A program made the translations under genes and the position numbers. Below the pieces are notes generated by a model. The model was given only the letters and a program-made list of their open reading frames with translations. It searched no databases and was not told the origin of the DNA. 57,200 nt of DNA from an uncultured Streptococcus sp. (GTDB lineage Bacteria; Bacillota; Bacilli; Lactobacillales; Streptococcaceae): contig CAMBAD010000004.1 of assembly GCA_945864085.1 (NCBI GenBank), forward strand, positions 1-57,200, in the 5' to 3' direction. Numbering within the stretch: position 1 is the stretch's first letter; each line of letters opens with the position of its first letter. Below, piece by piece: positions 26,592 through 34,673 of the stretch.

Positions 26592-27908
26592 ATGGAGCAT
26601 TATGATTTGTTAGTAATTGGTTTTGGCAAGGCTGGTAAGACTTTGGCAGGTAAGCTTTCTGCGGCTAGTAAAAAGGTTGCCTTGGTGGAGGAAAATCCTG
26701 CTATGTTTGGCGGGACCTGTATCAATATCGGCTGTATTCCAACCAAGACTCTCTTGGTTGCGGCTGATAAAAACTGGACTTTTGAGCAGGTCATGGAACA
26801 AAAAGAAACCGTCACTACTCGCTTGCGGAACAAAAACGAGGCAGTCTTAAAAGGCAGCGGTGCTAGTTTGTATCAAGGACACGCGCGTTTTGTGGCGGAT
26901 AAGGTTGTGGAAGTGACAGCAGGTGAGGAATCTATCCAACTGACTGCGGAGACTATTGTCATCAATACAGGTGCTAAGTCGCGTGTACTATCAATTCCTG
27001 GCTTGCTGGGCACGCCTCACGTATATGACAGCACTGGCATTCAGAACTTGGAAACTCGCCCTGACAAGTTGGCTATTATCGGTGGAGGCAACATTGGACT
27101 GGAATTTGCTGGACTCTACAGCAAACTCGGCAGTCAGGTGACGGTATATGAAGCCAGCTCTGCTATTTTACCAAGAGAAGAGGAAGTGGTGGCTCAGCTA
27201 GTTAAAGAGTATATGGAAGAAGCTGGCGTGACCTTCGTCTTGGGTGCTAAAATTGAGCAAGTAGCAGCTGCGGGCGAGCAGGTTGCCCTGACGGTCAATG
27301 GCGAAACGTCAATCTTCGATGCTGTCCTCTATGCGACAGGTCGTGTGCCAAACACCGCCGATTTGGGCTTGGAAAATACAGCCATTGAGCTTTTGGAAAA
27401 TGGTGCTGTTAAGGTGGATGACTACTGTGAAACCACTGTTCCAGGTGTCTACGCGGTGGGCGATGTCAATGGCGGTCCACAATTCACTTACACATCCCTA
27501 GACGACTTCCGTATTGTCTTTGGCAAGCTGACGGGGACTGGAACCTACAGCTTGAGCCAACGTAAGTCTATTCCAACCAGTGTCTTTATCACGCCTGTGC
27601 TTTCTCGTGTCGGTCTGACCGAGAAGGAAGCCAAGGAAGCAGGTTACGACTACATTGCCAATGAATTACCTGTTGCCAATATGCCGCGTGCCCATGTTAA
27701 TAATGACCTCAAAGGTATTTTCAAGGTTATCGTAGATAAGGAAAGTAAGCTTGTTCTAGGGGCGACTCTCTTTGGTCGCAATTCAGAGGAGTTGATTAAC
27801 CTGATTGCTATGGCCATTGATAATAAAATCCCTTACACCTACTTCAAAACGCAAATTTTCACTCATCCGACTATGGCTGAAAATTTGAATGATGTGTTTA
27901 ATTTTTAA
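26592..27908 (+). CDS. Class I pyridine nucleotide-disulfide oxidoreductase (RclA-like)
   Basis: A 438-aa FAD flavoprotein: the N-terminal FAD motif VIGFGKAGKTLAGK, the redox disulfide GGTCINIGCIPTKTL, the NAD(P) motif IIGGGNIGLEFAGLY near residue 162, ATGRVPNT and AVGDVNGG, and the dimerisation domain ending IFTHPTMAENL. It is distinct from lipoamide dehydrogenase and glutathione reductase and closer to RclA-type oxidoreductases of oxidative or copper stress. GGAG 7 nt before ATG 26592 sets the start over an upstream TTG. A terminator follows. Confidence 0.88.
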   Translation: MEHYDLLVIGFGKAGKTLAGKLSAASKKVALVEENPAMFGGTCINIGCIPTKTLLVAADKNWTFEQVMEQKETVTTRLRNKNEAVLKGSGASLYQGHARFVADKVVEVTAGEESIQLTAETIVINTGAKSRVLSIPGLLGTPHVYDSTGIQNLETRPDKLAIIGGGNIGLEFAGLYSKLGSQVTVYEASSAILPREEEVVAQLVKEYMEEAGVTFVLGAKIEQVAAAGEQVALTVNGETSIFDAVLYATGRVPNTADLGLENTAIELLENGAVKVDDYCETTVPGVYAVGDVNGGPQFTYTSLDDFRIVFGKLTGTGTYSLSQRKSIPTSVFITPVLSRVGLTEKEAKEAGYDYIANELPVANMPRAHVNNDLKGIFKVIVDKESKLVLGATLFGRNSEELINLIAMAIDNKIPYTYFKTQIFTHPTMAENLNDVFNF

Positions 27909-27987
27909 TGCTTTAGGGAGAAGGACCACTTGTATTAGTTGAGACTTCCTCTCTTAGACTATTATCAAGATCATTGATTGACCATGA

Positions 27988-28009
27988 CCGTCCGTTAGGG
28001 CGGTTTTTT
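27988..28009 (+). terminator. Terminator after the flavin oxidoreductase gene
   Basis: CCGTCC, loop GTTA, GGGCGG, then six T. The IS200-type element begins immediately after. Confidence 0.85.
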
Positions 28010-28010
28010 A

Positions 28011-28774
28011 TGGCTCGAAGCCACAGTCATAACCACCCGTGAAAACGGGTGGCTTGTACACCGGCTATAAGCCGTTTCTCTCCAGCGACGTCTAAAGACG
28101 TTCGCTGAACTTCGTTCAGGTTAGTGCTATAATTACTTGACTAATGCCCGTAACAACGGGCTTTTATCTTGTTCTAAAACTGCCATCTGAAAATGGATCT
28201 TCATACTCTTTGACACTCAATTTATCAAGTGCAATGTCATTTTTCTCCTGCTCGCGAATGTATTTCGCAACTGTCTTTTCGTTCAACCCAACGGTACTAA
28301 CATAGTAGCCTCTAGCCCAAAACTTTCGATTTCCATACTTATATTTTAAGTTAGCGTGTTTATCAAATATCATTAGAGCACTTTTGCTTTTCAAATATCC
28401 CATAAAATCGGAAATCGAAAGTTTTGGGGGTATCAAGACAAGCATATGAACATGGTCTGGCATCATGTGTCCCTCAATGATTTCCACGCCTTTGTATCGA
28501 CATAGATGACGGAAAATATCAATTAAGTCCTGTCTAATTTTGTAGTAAATGGATTTTCTACGGTACTTAGGTGTGAAAACTATGTGATATTTGCACATCC
28601 ATTTGGTATGTGATAAACTGTAACTGGTTTTAGCCATTTCTTTTTCCTCCTTTATCTAACCTGAACAATTAGATTATATCAGGAAAAAGAAATGGAAGCT
28701 CAAAGCCTTGGCAGCCACCAGCATAGCTGGTGGTTTTCTCGTTTTTCTCTACGAGAAAAACTGGCTCGAAGCCA
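28011..28774 (-). mobile_element. IS200-type insertion sequence (tnpA only)
   Basis: A single Y1 transposase gene flanked by strong subterminal hairpins. On one side CCACCCGT-GAAA-ACGGGTGG (28033-28052) and CGGCTATAAGCCG (28062-28074); on the other CCACCAGC-ATA-GCTGGTGG (~28712-28730). These are expected left- and right-end recognition hairpins. A 13-bp palindrome TGGCTCGAAGCCA occurs at both edges (28011-28023 and 28762-28774). Exact ends cannot be fixed without an empty site; coordinates are outer limits. No tnpB is present. Confidence 0.8.
28164..28637 (-). CDS. tnpA: IS200/IS605-family transposase TnpA
   Basis: A 157-aa HUH/Y1 single-strand transposase: KYHIVFTPKYRRK near the start, the HUH motif DHVHMLVLIP, and the catalytic Tyr in TVAKYIREQEKND. 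The frame is intact and of normal length, so the element could be active. AAAGGAGG precedes the ATG, and an extended -10 TGATATAAT lies upstream (complement of 28673-28680). A plus-strand hairpin GCCCGTAACAACGGGC with TTTT (28147-28166) abuts its 3' end and may block antisense transcription, as reported for IS200 elements. Confidence 0.95.
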   Translation of the reverse strand: MAKTSYSLSHTKWMCKYHIVFTPKYRRKSIYYKIRQDLIDIFRHLCRYKGVEIIEGHMMPDHVHMLVLIPPKLSISDFMGYLKSKSALMIFDKHANLKYKYGNRKFWARGYYVSTVGLNEKTVAKYIREQEKNDIALDKLSVKEYEDPFSDGSFRTR

Positions 28775-28778
28775 TAAT

Positions 28779-28815
28779 AATATCCCCCTAATCACAAGTC
28801 GACTAGGGGGATATT
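28779..28815. terminator. Strong 12-bp hairpin next to the IS
   Basis: AATATCCCCCTA and TAGGGGGATATT are perfectly complementary around a 13-nt loop, with TTTTC on the plus strand. It lies 3 bp from the stop of the following minus-strand gene and probably ends it. Confidence 0.75.
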
Positions 28816-28817
28816 TT

Positions 28818-29594
28818 CTATGTTGTCTCCAACTCTTTTCCTTGCGGTAGAGTTGTTATAATGTTCATTGGAGTAGGGGTTGTTTCAGTTTGATTTTTCT
28901 GTTTATTCCGTTCTGAAAAATCTTGGCGAATGTCGTTAAGAACTTGTAAGATAACTTTTTCGGGTGCTGTTGGGTCATAGCTTATTTTATTGACCAAGTG
29001 ACTATAGAGAAGGTTGTACTGTTTGAAGACTGTTTTTCGGACTTCCAAACTGTCAATCTTTTCACGAGTGCTGGTATCTTGACTTCTTTTTAGATAGATA
29101 CTATAAGTGCCTTCATGGCTTTCACGGAGATTGGCAACAGCCTCATCCAACATAAGCAAGCTAATATCTTCTGAGTAGGGCGGCTTCGCCAGTCGGGCTA
29201 GCAAGGAATCAATCAAAGCAGATGATTCTTGCATATTGGCAGACCTTGTATTCTTGTATAATTTGAAGAGTTCTTGTAATCGGTGATAAGCTTGTAGTTT
29301 TTCTGGTGTTCGAGTATTTTTAAAGAGTTTTAATCCGCTCACAAAGGCAGAGTAGTCAGCTTTTCGATTTTTTAAGGCCTTATTTAAATCGCTAGTCATG
29401 TCTGAGCCACGTTTTTGTTTCAAACTTTTTTTCAACAAGGGCAAAGATTCTTCTAGTCGTTTGATTAGGTCAGCTACCATAGGGTCACTGGTTGATGAAC
29501 TATACTGTTTCAAGGTATCTACACTACTGGTGATTAGTTGTGTAAATTCTGCTTGATTCAGATGTTGTGCGTATAAAGGAATTCGGATTTTCAT
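28818..29594 (-). CDS. Hypothetical helical protein (possibly DUF6261-like)
   Basis: A 258-aa, Lys/Leu/Ser-rich, strongly helical protein with no signal peptide or membrane segment. It starts MKIRIPLYAQHLNQAEFTQL. Repeated 'LKxRKADYSAF' and 'AYHRLQELFKLYKNTRSANMQ' type helices suggest a bundle; the C-terminal ~35 residues are Gln/Thr-rich and probably disordered. It faintly recalls DUF6261 proteins, but I am not sure. It stands alone between an IS200 element and a decayed Fic gene, so it may be accessory DNA. Confidence 0.6.
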   Translation of the reverse strand: MKIRIPLYAQHLNQAEFTQLITSSVDTLKQYSSSTSDPMVADLIKRLEESLPLLKKSLKQKRGSDMTSDLNKALKNRKADYSAFVSGLKLFKNTRTPEKLQAYHRLQELFKLYKNTRSANMQESSALIDSLLARLAKPPYSEDISLLMLDEAVANLRESHEGTYSIYLKRSQDTSTREKIDSLEVRKTVFKQYNLLYSHLVNKISYDPTAPEKVILQVLNDIRQDFSERNKQKNQTETTPTPMNIITTLPQGKELETT

Positions 29595-30005
29595 TTAATG
29601 TACCTCACTATCTTTTTTTCCGGTTATCTATTTATTCGTAAATAATATTGAAGAAAAAAGAAATATTCTAAAAAAATTTGAAAACTTGTCAAAACATAAA
29701 ATTTACCTATAAAAAAAATTTATTTTTAAGAATTACAGCAAAAGACAATGATATAAATGTTTAAAAGTGACAATTCAGTGTGATTTACTTATTTAAAAAT
29801 TGTTTTTTAAATGAAACGACCGGTTTGGCTTGTTTTCAAATTGAAACTATCTGATTTAACTTTTGTTATGATTTTTAAAACGTTGCACTCATTTTTCTTG
29901 GTTTCGGTTATTCCATGGTACAATAAGGTATCAAACATTGAAGTTTAATTATTTTAGAATAGTAATTATACATAAAATATTTACAACCTTAATAGAGAGA
30001 TCATC
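29595..30005. other. AT-rich intergenic region with promoters
   Basis: Very AT-rich, no ORF. A minus-strand promoter for the hypothetical gene is visible: TTGACA (complement ~29687-29692), 16 bp, TAGAAT (complement 29665-29670). On the plus strand, an extended -10 TGGTACAAT near 29917-29924 lies in the first copy of the 23-bp direct repeat that flanks the Fic remnant. Confidence 0.5.
29911..29933 (+). repeat. Direct repeat copy 1 flanking the Fic remnant
   Basis: 23 bp beginning TTCCATGGTACAATAAGG, identical to 30742-30764. It contains an extended -10 element. Confidence 0.85.
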
Positions 30006-30721
30006 ATGCAACCAAACTATACTTTAACTGAAAAGATGATTAGTCGTGTGGCGGGGATTTCTTTGCTGACGACACGCTCGGTTTTAGAAAGGCGCGATTT
30101 ACATTTACGAAAAGAAAATCGAATTCGTTCCATGTAATCGTCTTTGGTGATTGAAAATAATAGCTTAACTGTCGAACAGGTAGCAGCTATCATTGAAGGG
30201 AAACGTGTCTTAGGAAATCCAAAAGAAGTTCAAAATACCTATGAAGCTTATGAATTTGCTTTTGGATTAGGCCCTTATTATTAAACATCTTGTTAGCGAC
30301 TTGTTTGCCTGGGCAAAACGGAGTGATTTACACACCTTGATTAAACGCTGTATTGTGCATTATGAACAGTGATATATAAATGCCAACAGGCTTATTATGA
30401 CAGTCTGACAATCAGTAATATGGCAGTAGAGGCAACCGTTTTTATCAAGTTCATGCTAGACGCAATTTTTGAAATATTAGAAGCTCATTCGCTCGCAAAT
30501 TCGCTCATTTTAAGCGAGCAGAATATGAGCGAAAAAGAGCAAGCCGTATTTGAAAAGGTTTCTCAATTTTAACATCTACATTTGGCTATCTCCAGCAAAG
30601 ACTTACAAGAGTTAACAGGATTTAGTCCGGCTACAGTTCGCAGATACTTGGCTCGATTCGAGAAATGTGGTTACCTACCTTCCTCAGATAGTACCAAGAA
30701 GAAACACTATTCTCTCCCTTA
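30006..30721 (+). pseudogene. Fic-domain protein gene, decayed, catalytic motif deleted
   Basis: Pieces of one Fic-type protein lie in order across frames. MQPNYTLTEKMISRVAGISL and NRIRS are followed by an in-frame TAA at 30135. Then come NSLTVEQVAAIIEGKRVLGNP to a TAA at 30282, LFAWAKRSDLHTLIKRCIVHYE, and QQAYYDSLTISNMAVEATVFI through 30572. Last is a winged-helix tail ISSKDLQELTGFSPATVRRY ending at 30721. The HPFxxGNGR AMPylation motif, expected right after HYE, is absent. There are at least two stops, a frameshift and a deletion. Confidence 0.8.
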
Positions 30722-30741
30722 GATGTTTCCAATAACCATTC

Positions 30742-30764
30742 TTCCATGGTACAATAAGGTATCA
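30742..30764 (+). repeat. Direct repeat copy 2, promoter of the lipoprotein gene
   Basis: Identical to 29911-29933. Its TACAAT (30750-30755, preceded by TGG) is well placed to be the -10 of the lipoprotein gene; GGAGGA follows before the ATG at 30782. Confidence 0.8.
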
Positions 30765-30781
30765 TATTTTGGAGGAAGTCT

Positions 30782-31393
30782 ATGAAAAAGAAATTTATTT
30801 TGTCAGCAGTGCTTGGTTTAAGCCTGCTTTCCTTGACAGCTTGTCAATCCATTTCAAATTGGTTTAAAAATACCAGAGAAGAATGGCTTGGGCTAGAGAT
30901 GACAGTGCGGACTTTTGATGAAAGTTCTCAGGTCATTGATGAAGTATCAGGTAAATCTTTATCTATTTCACGCAATGAAGAGTTTGATTCAGTAGATTCG
31001 GAAGGAAACTTGAGAGCAGATTCTTCGGTTTTAAAAGTGACAGTGGGTTCTTATGAGATAGACCATGTAGGCTCTTCTTTAATCGCTGCCGAAGAAGGTT
31101 TAGAGGATCTTTTTGCAAAATACCAATCAACTGTCAACAGCGAAGATACGGGACGGAGTATCCCTGTTGTTAATCGCATGGTTTCCAGTATGAAAAACGA
31201 CTTTACAGGCAAGGCAAAGGTTGTTCTTATCCGTTCACAGAATGGCACACCTCTTGCAACCTACGCTGGCGACAAGGTTTCGCTGTATGCTTCTGATGCA
31301 CCGAAAACATCAGAGTTACTGATTGATGGCAAGCGTCTGATTATCTACCGTTGTGACTATACCATCTATGATAGAGAATTATTGGAGAACTAG
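30782..31393 (+). CDS. DUF5052-like lipoprotein
   Basis: 203 aa with a lipoprotein signal peptide: KKK, hydrophobic stretch, and lipobox LTAC with Cys21. So it is anchored to the outer face of the membrane. The mature part resembles the streptococcal DUF5052 family (recalled), function unknown. ATG follows GGAGGAAG. The GNAT gene starts immediately after its stop, so they share an mRNA. Confidence 0.82.
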   Translation: MKKKFILSAVLGLSLLSLTACQSISNWFKNTREEWLGLEMTVRTFDESSQVIDEVSGKSLSISRNEEFDSVDSEGNLRADSSVLKVTVGSYEIDHVGSSLIAAEEGLEDLFAKYQSTVNSEDTGRSIPVVNRMVSSMKNDFTGKAKVVLIRSQNGTPLATYAGDKVSLYASDAPKTSELLIDGKRLIIYRCDYTIYDRELLEN

Positions 31394-31891
31394 ATGATTG
31401 AGATTCGTTCAGCACAGATTGAGGACGCAGCGGATTTAGTAGCTATTTACGCCCCTTATGTAGAACAAACCGCCATTACCTTTGAAACTCAAGTTCCGAC
31501 AGTCGCCGAGTTTGCGAATCGGATTGAACAGACCTTGGAGAAGTTTCCTTATCTAGTCGCAGCAGAAGAGGGGCAAGTTCTTGGCTATGCCTATGCTTCG
31601 ACCTACAAAGCCCGTGCCGCTTACGAATGGACGGTAGAATTATCCGTCTATGTCCAACAAGAAGCACGCGGAAAAGGAATTGGGCAGCAACTGTATACTG
31701 CCTTAGAGGAGGAATTGGAGGCGCATGGCTTTAAGAATTTTTTGGCCTGTATCACCCTACCCAATCCAGAGTCGATTGCTTTTCATGAGAAAAATGACTA
31801 CAAGCAGGTGGCTCACTTCAGGAAAGTTGGCTACAAGTTTGGGGCTTGGCATGATATTGTTTGGTATCAAAAATCAAAGGTAGCTGAGTGA
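31394..31891 (+). CDS. GNAT-family N-acetyltransferase
   Basis: A 165-aa acetyltransferase close to the phosphinothricin/L-amino acid acetyltransferase group: starts IEIRSAQIEDAADLVAIYAPYV, acetyl-CoA loop QQEARGKGIGQQLY, end GFKNFLACITLPNPESIAFHEK. The likely substrate class is amino acids or analogues, by family. It has zero spacing to the lipoprotein gene. Its stop codon is embedded in a 10-bp hairpin. Confidence 0.85.
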   Translation: MIEIRSAQIEDAADLVAIYAPYVEQTAITFETQVPTVAEFANRIEQTLEKFPYLVAAEEGQVLGYAYASTYKARAAYEWTVELSVYVQQEARGKGIGQQLYTALEEELEAHGFKNFLACITLPNPESIAFHEKNDYKQVAHFRKVGYKFGAWHDIVWYQKSKVAE

Positions 31892-31915
31892 AACAGTCTG
31901 GGGTTAGACTGTTTC
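31890..31915 (+). terminator. Hairpin overlapping the GNAT stop codon
   Basis: GAAACAGTCT, loop GGGGTT, AGACTGTTTC; perfect 10-bp stem but no T run. The same AAACAGTC/GACTGTTT arms recur near 33140 and 34850, so it may be a repeat rather than a terminator. Confidence 0.5.
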
Positions 31916-31944
31916 AGCTGGTCGTTTAGAAAAAGAGGAAGAAA

Positions 31945-32598
31945 ATGAATATTACAGAATTAGAATTGCGCTTGCTTGCCCATGCGGATTCTGAGCAGGC
32001 CCAGCCCATGAAAGCCTACATGAAGAATCACTTTGACTTTTTGGGGGTTCGGACACCAGATCGCCGTAAGGTTGCAAAAACATTTTTCAAAGACTTCCAA
32101 GCTCCAGGGATTGACTGGGATTTTGTAGAAGCCTGCTGGGCCAAACCCTACCGTGAGTTTCAGTATATTGCCATCGATTACCTCGTGACCAAAAAGAAAG
32201 CCCTAGTCTTGGATGATTTACCTCGCTTGAAAAAACTGGCTCAAACCAAATCTTGGTGGGATACTATTGACGGGTTGGACAAGCTAGTGGGTAAGATTGT
32301 TTTGGACAATCCAGAGGCCAAGCAGATGATTTTGGAATGGAGTGTAGACGATGATTTCTGGCTGAGACGGATTGCTATTGACCACCAGCTATTGCAGAAG
32401 GAAAAGACAGATACAGAACTCCTAGAACAAATCCTTATCAATAATCTCAATCAGACAGAATTCTTTATCAACAAGGCAATCGGTTGGAGCCTGCGGGATT
32501 ATTCCAAGACCAATCCCGATTGGGTACGAGCTTTTCTTGCTAAATACAGCAGTCAAATGGCAAACCTCTCCATCCGCGAAGCCTCAAAGTATATTTAG
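31945..32598 (+). CDS. AlkD-like DNA alkylation repair protein
   Basis: A 217-aa all-helical HEAT-like protein of the AlkC/AlkD glycosylase family, which removes positively charged alkylated bases. Typical features: FLGVRTPDRRK near the start, AKPYREFQYIAIDYL, TKSWWDTIDGLDKLVG (with the conserved Trp and Asp used by AlkD) and INKAIGWSLRDYSK. AGAGGAAG precedes the ATG. Confidence 0.88.
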   Translation: MNITELELRLLAHADSEQAQPMKAYMKNHFDFLGVRTPDRRKVAKTFFKDFQAPGIDWDFVEACWAKPYREFQYIAIDYLVTKKKALVLDDLPRLKKLAQTKSWWDTIDGLDKLVGKIVLDNPEAKQMILEWSVDDDFWLRRIAIDHQLLQKEKTDTELLEQILINNLNQTEFFINKAIGWSLRDYSKTNPDWVRAFLAKYSSQMANLSIREASKYI

Positions 32599-32606
32599 GT
32601 GGTGTG

Positions 32607-32894
32607 ATGTCAAAACTGTATGAATTTGAGTCCATTATTTACCCTGTTCCAGACAAAGGGGGAGCCTATGTCATCTTTCCCTATGACATTCGTCAGGAGT
32701 TTGGTAAGGGCAGGGTAAAGGTAGCCGCGACTTTTGACGGTCATTCCTACCAAGGCTCCATTGTCAATATGGGGATTAAGGATGAAGCGGGCAATGTTTG
32801 TTATATTATTGGTATTCAGAAGGCCATTCGAGCTGCTATTGGTAAACAGGCTGGTGATAGAGTTCAGGTGACTATTCAAGAACGCTTGGATTAG
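32607..32894 (+). CDS. DUF1905 family protein
   Basis: A 95-aa small beta-barrel protein of the DUF1905 type (YEFESIIYPVPDKGGAYVIFPYD, ending in AGDRVQVTIQERLD). Function unknown. ATG at 32607 is chosen over an in-frame GTG at 32604 because GGTGG-like pairing and spacing fit better. It follows the AlkD-like gene by 8 bp. Confidence 0.75.
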   Translation: MSKLYEFESIIYPVPDKGGAYVIFPYDIRQEFGKGRVKVAATFDGHSYQGSIVNMGIKDEAGNVCYIIGIQKAIRAAIGKQAGDRVQVTIQERLD

Positions 32895-32983
32895 TGTGAC
32901 TTGCAATTTTTTCAGATTGTGGTAGAATAGGTTCATGCGATGAGCCGAGTGGTGAGTGATGATAAAGGTTCAGCACACTGCTA

Positions 32984-33053
32984 AGAGTTCGTGTCAACAT
33001 CTCAGCGCAGTGGTTGATTGGCAGATTTGTTCGTGTTTTACACTCCAAGTCTG
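32984..33053 (+). repeat. Intergenic repeat copy A
   Basis: Begins AGAGTTCGTGTCAACATCTC and runs about 70 bp; about two differences from copy B at 33361. Followed by a GGGGGTGGGA hairpin arm at 33132. Confidence 0.85.
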
Positions 33054-33131
33054 ATCATTGTGACTGTTGCGAACAGAGTTCGCCTTATTTCCAACCTCCG
33101 ACAGTCACTACTCTGACTGTCGGAGCTATGC

Positions 33132-33240
33132 GGGGGTGGGAGTGAAACAGTCCGGGAATAGACTGTTTCAGGTCAACAACCAGAAATGATGAATTGTTGA
33201 CGAACTCTTGGTTGACTGGTTGAGTTCTTTCCCACTCCCT
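33132..33240 (+). repeat. Nested hairpin with GGGGGTGGGA arms
   Basis: Outer arms GGGGGTGGGA and TCCCACTCCC enclose AAACAGTC/GACTGTTT and other small hairpins. This is a longer version of the terminator at 33447-33502. Confidence 0.6.
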
Positions 33241-33360
33241 TCGACGCTAGGGAGGTCTTCATTTAATTGAAACGCAGGAGCGGACCTTGAATAGTTGTGT
33301 GAACCTGCTATTCTCATCAGAAATGATGCCCTTAAGCTGGGTTAATCCAGCACTTTTTTC

Positions 33361-33430
33361 AGAGTTCGTGTCAACATCTCAGCACAGTGGTTGATTGGCA
33401 GATTTGTTCGTGTTTTACACTCCAAATCTG
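33361..33430 (+). repeat. Intergenic repeat copy B
   Basis: Near-identical to copy A and in the same orientation. It is preceded by a GCTGG/CCAGC hairpin and CACTTTTTTC, a context also seen upstream of rex near 10693-10735. Confidence 0.85.
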
Positions 33431-33446
33431 ACCTAATCAACTGTGT

Positions 33447-33502
33447 GGGGGTGGGAATACGGACTCTTTTTATTATTCAAGTCCTGTCCCACTCCCTTTT
33501 TT
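33447..33502 (+). terminator. Terminator upstream of asd
   Basis: GGGGGTGGGA (33447-33456) pairs with TCCCACTCCC (33487-33496), with an inner GGACT/AGTCC stem, then six T. Confidence 0.8.
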
Positions 33503-33533
33503 GCGTTCCGTACTTTTCATTTGATAAAATTAT

Positions 33534-33568
33534 GGTATAATTATGAAATAACAAATTTTTAGAAAATT
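33534..33568 (+). promoter_or_regulatory. asd promoter with CodY-like box
   Basis: The extended -10 TGGTATAAT has its hexamer at 33536-33541. Downstream, AATTTTTAGAAAATT (33554-33568) matches the CodY consensus AATTTTCWGAAAATT at 14 of 15 positions. A site downstream of the start usually acts as a roadblock. Confidence 0.6.
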
Positions 33569-33596
33569 TTGAAGAATTGACTTAAAGGAGATTGCT

Positions 33597-34673
33597 ATGG
33601 CTTATGTAGTAGCTGTTGTTGGTGCAACTGGTGCAGTTGGTGCCCAGATGATTAAAATGTTGGAAGAATCCAGCCTTCCAATCGAAAAAGTACGTTTCTT
33701 GGCTTCTGCCCGTTCAGCAGGAAAGACCTTGCAGTTTAAAGGGCAGGAAATTGTCATCGAAGAAACAACAGAAACAGCCTTTGAAGGTGTAGACATTGCC
33801 CTCTTCTCAGCTGGTGGCTCTACATCTGCCAAGTATGCTCCTTATGCAGTCAAAGCAGGAGCAGTGGTTGTTGACAACACTTCTTATTTCCGTCAAAATC
33901 CAGATGTTCCGTTGGTTGTTCCAGAGGTGAATGCCCATGCTCTGGATGCCCACAACGGTATCATTGCTTGTCCAAACTGTTCAACCATTCAGATGATGGT
34001 GGCCCTTGAGCCTATTCGTCAGAAGTGGGGCTTGGAGCGAATTATCGTATCGACTTATCAGGCAGTTTCTGGTGCAGGTATGGGAGCAATCTTAGAAACA
34101 CAAGCCCAACTGCGTGCTGTTTTAAATGATGGAGTAGCTCCAAAGGATGTGGAAGCAAACATTCTTCCTTCAGGCGGTGACAAGAAGCATTATCCAATCG
34201 GGTTCAATGCCCTTCCGCAAATCGATCTCTTCACTGACAATGATTATACTTACGAAGAGATGAAGATGACCAAGGAAACCAAGAAGATTATGGAAGATGA
34301 GAGCATTGCTGTTTCTGCAACCTGTGTCCGTATTCCTGTCTTGTCTGCCCACTCTGAGTCAGTCTATATTGAAACCAAGGAAATTGCACCGATTGCTGAA
34401 GTAAAAGCAGCGATTGCGGCTTTCCCAGGTGCTGTTTTGGAAGATGATGTAGCCAATCAAGTTTATCCTCAAGCTATTAATGCTGTTGGAAGCCGTGACA
34501 CCTTTGTTGGTCGTATTCGTAAGGACTTGGACAAGGAAAATGGGATTCACATGTGGGTTGTTTCAGATAACCTGCTCAAAGGTGCAGCTTGGAACTCAGT
34601 TCAGATTGCAGAAACGCTTCACGAACGTGGTCTTGTTCGCCCAACAGCAGAATTGAAATTTGAATTGAAATAA
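33597..34673 (+). CDS. asd: Aspartate-semialdehyde dehydrogenase
   Basis: Reduces aspartyl-phosphate to aspartate semialdehyde, the branch point to lysine/DAP, threonine and methionine. 358 aa: NADP motif [12 protein letters not shown], substrate region [12 protein letters not shown], catalytic Cys in [10 protein letters not shown] near residue 127, and the active-site histidine stretch [22 protein letters not shown] precedes the ATG. dapA, which uses its product, follows after a ~590-bp repeat-filled gap. Confidence 0.96.
   Translation: MAYVVAVVGATGAVGAQMIKMLEESSLPIEKVRFLASARSAGKTLQFKGQEIVIEETTETAFEGVDIALFSAGGSTSAKYAPYAVKAGAVVVDNTSYFRQNPDVPLVVPEVNAHALDAHNGIIACPNCSTIQMMVALEPIRQKWGLERIIVSTYQAVSGAGMGAILETQAQLRAVLNDGVAPKDVEANILPSGGDKKHYPIGFNALPQIDLFTDNDYTYEEMKMTKETKKIMEDESIAVSATCVRIPVLSAHSESVYIETKEIAPIAEVKAAIAAFPGAVLEDDVANQVYPQAINAVGSRDTFVGRIRKDLDKENGIHMWVVSDNLLKGAAWNSVQIAETLHERGLVRPTAELKFELK

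Larger units (their letters stand above)
32895..33596. other. Gene-free region with two copies of a repeat
   Basis: No coding sequence. It holds two direct copies of a ~70-bp repeat (32984-33053 and 33361-33430), a nested hairpin (33132-33240) and a terminator (33447-33502). A second hairpin is GCTGG-GTTAAT-CCAGC with a T run (33336-33358). The asd promoter and a CodY-like box follow. Confidence 0.75.
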
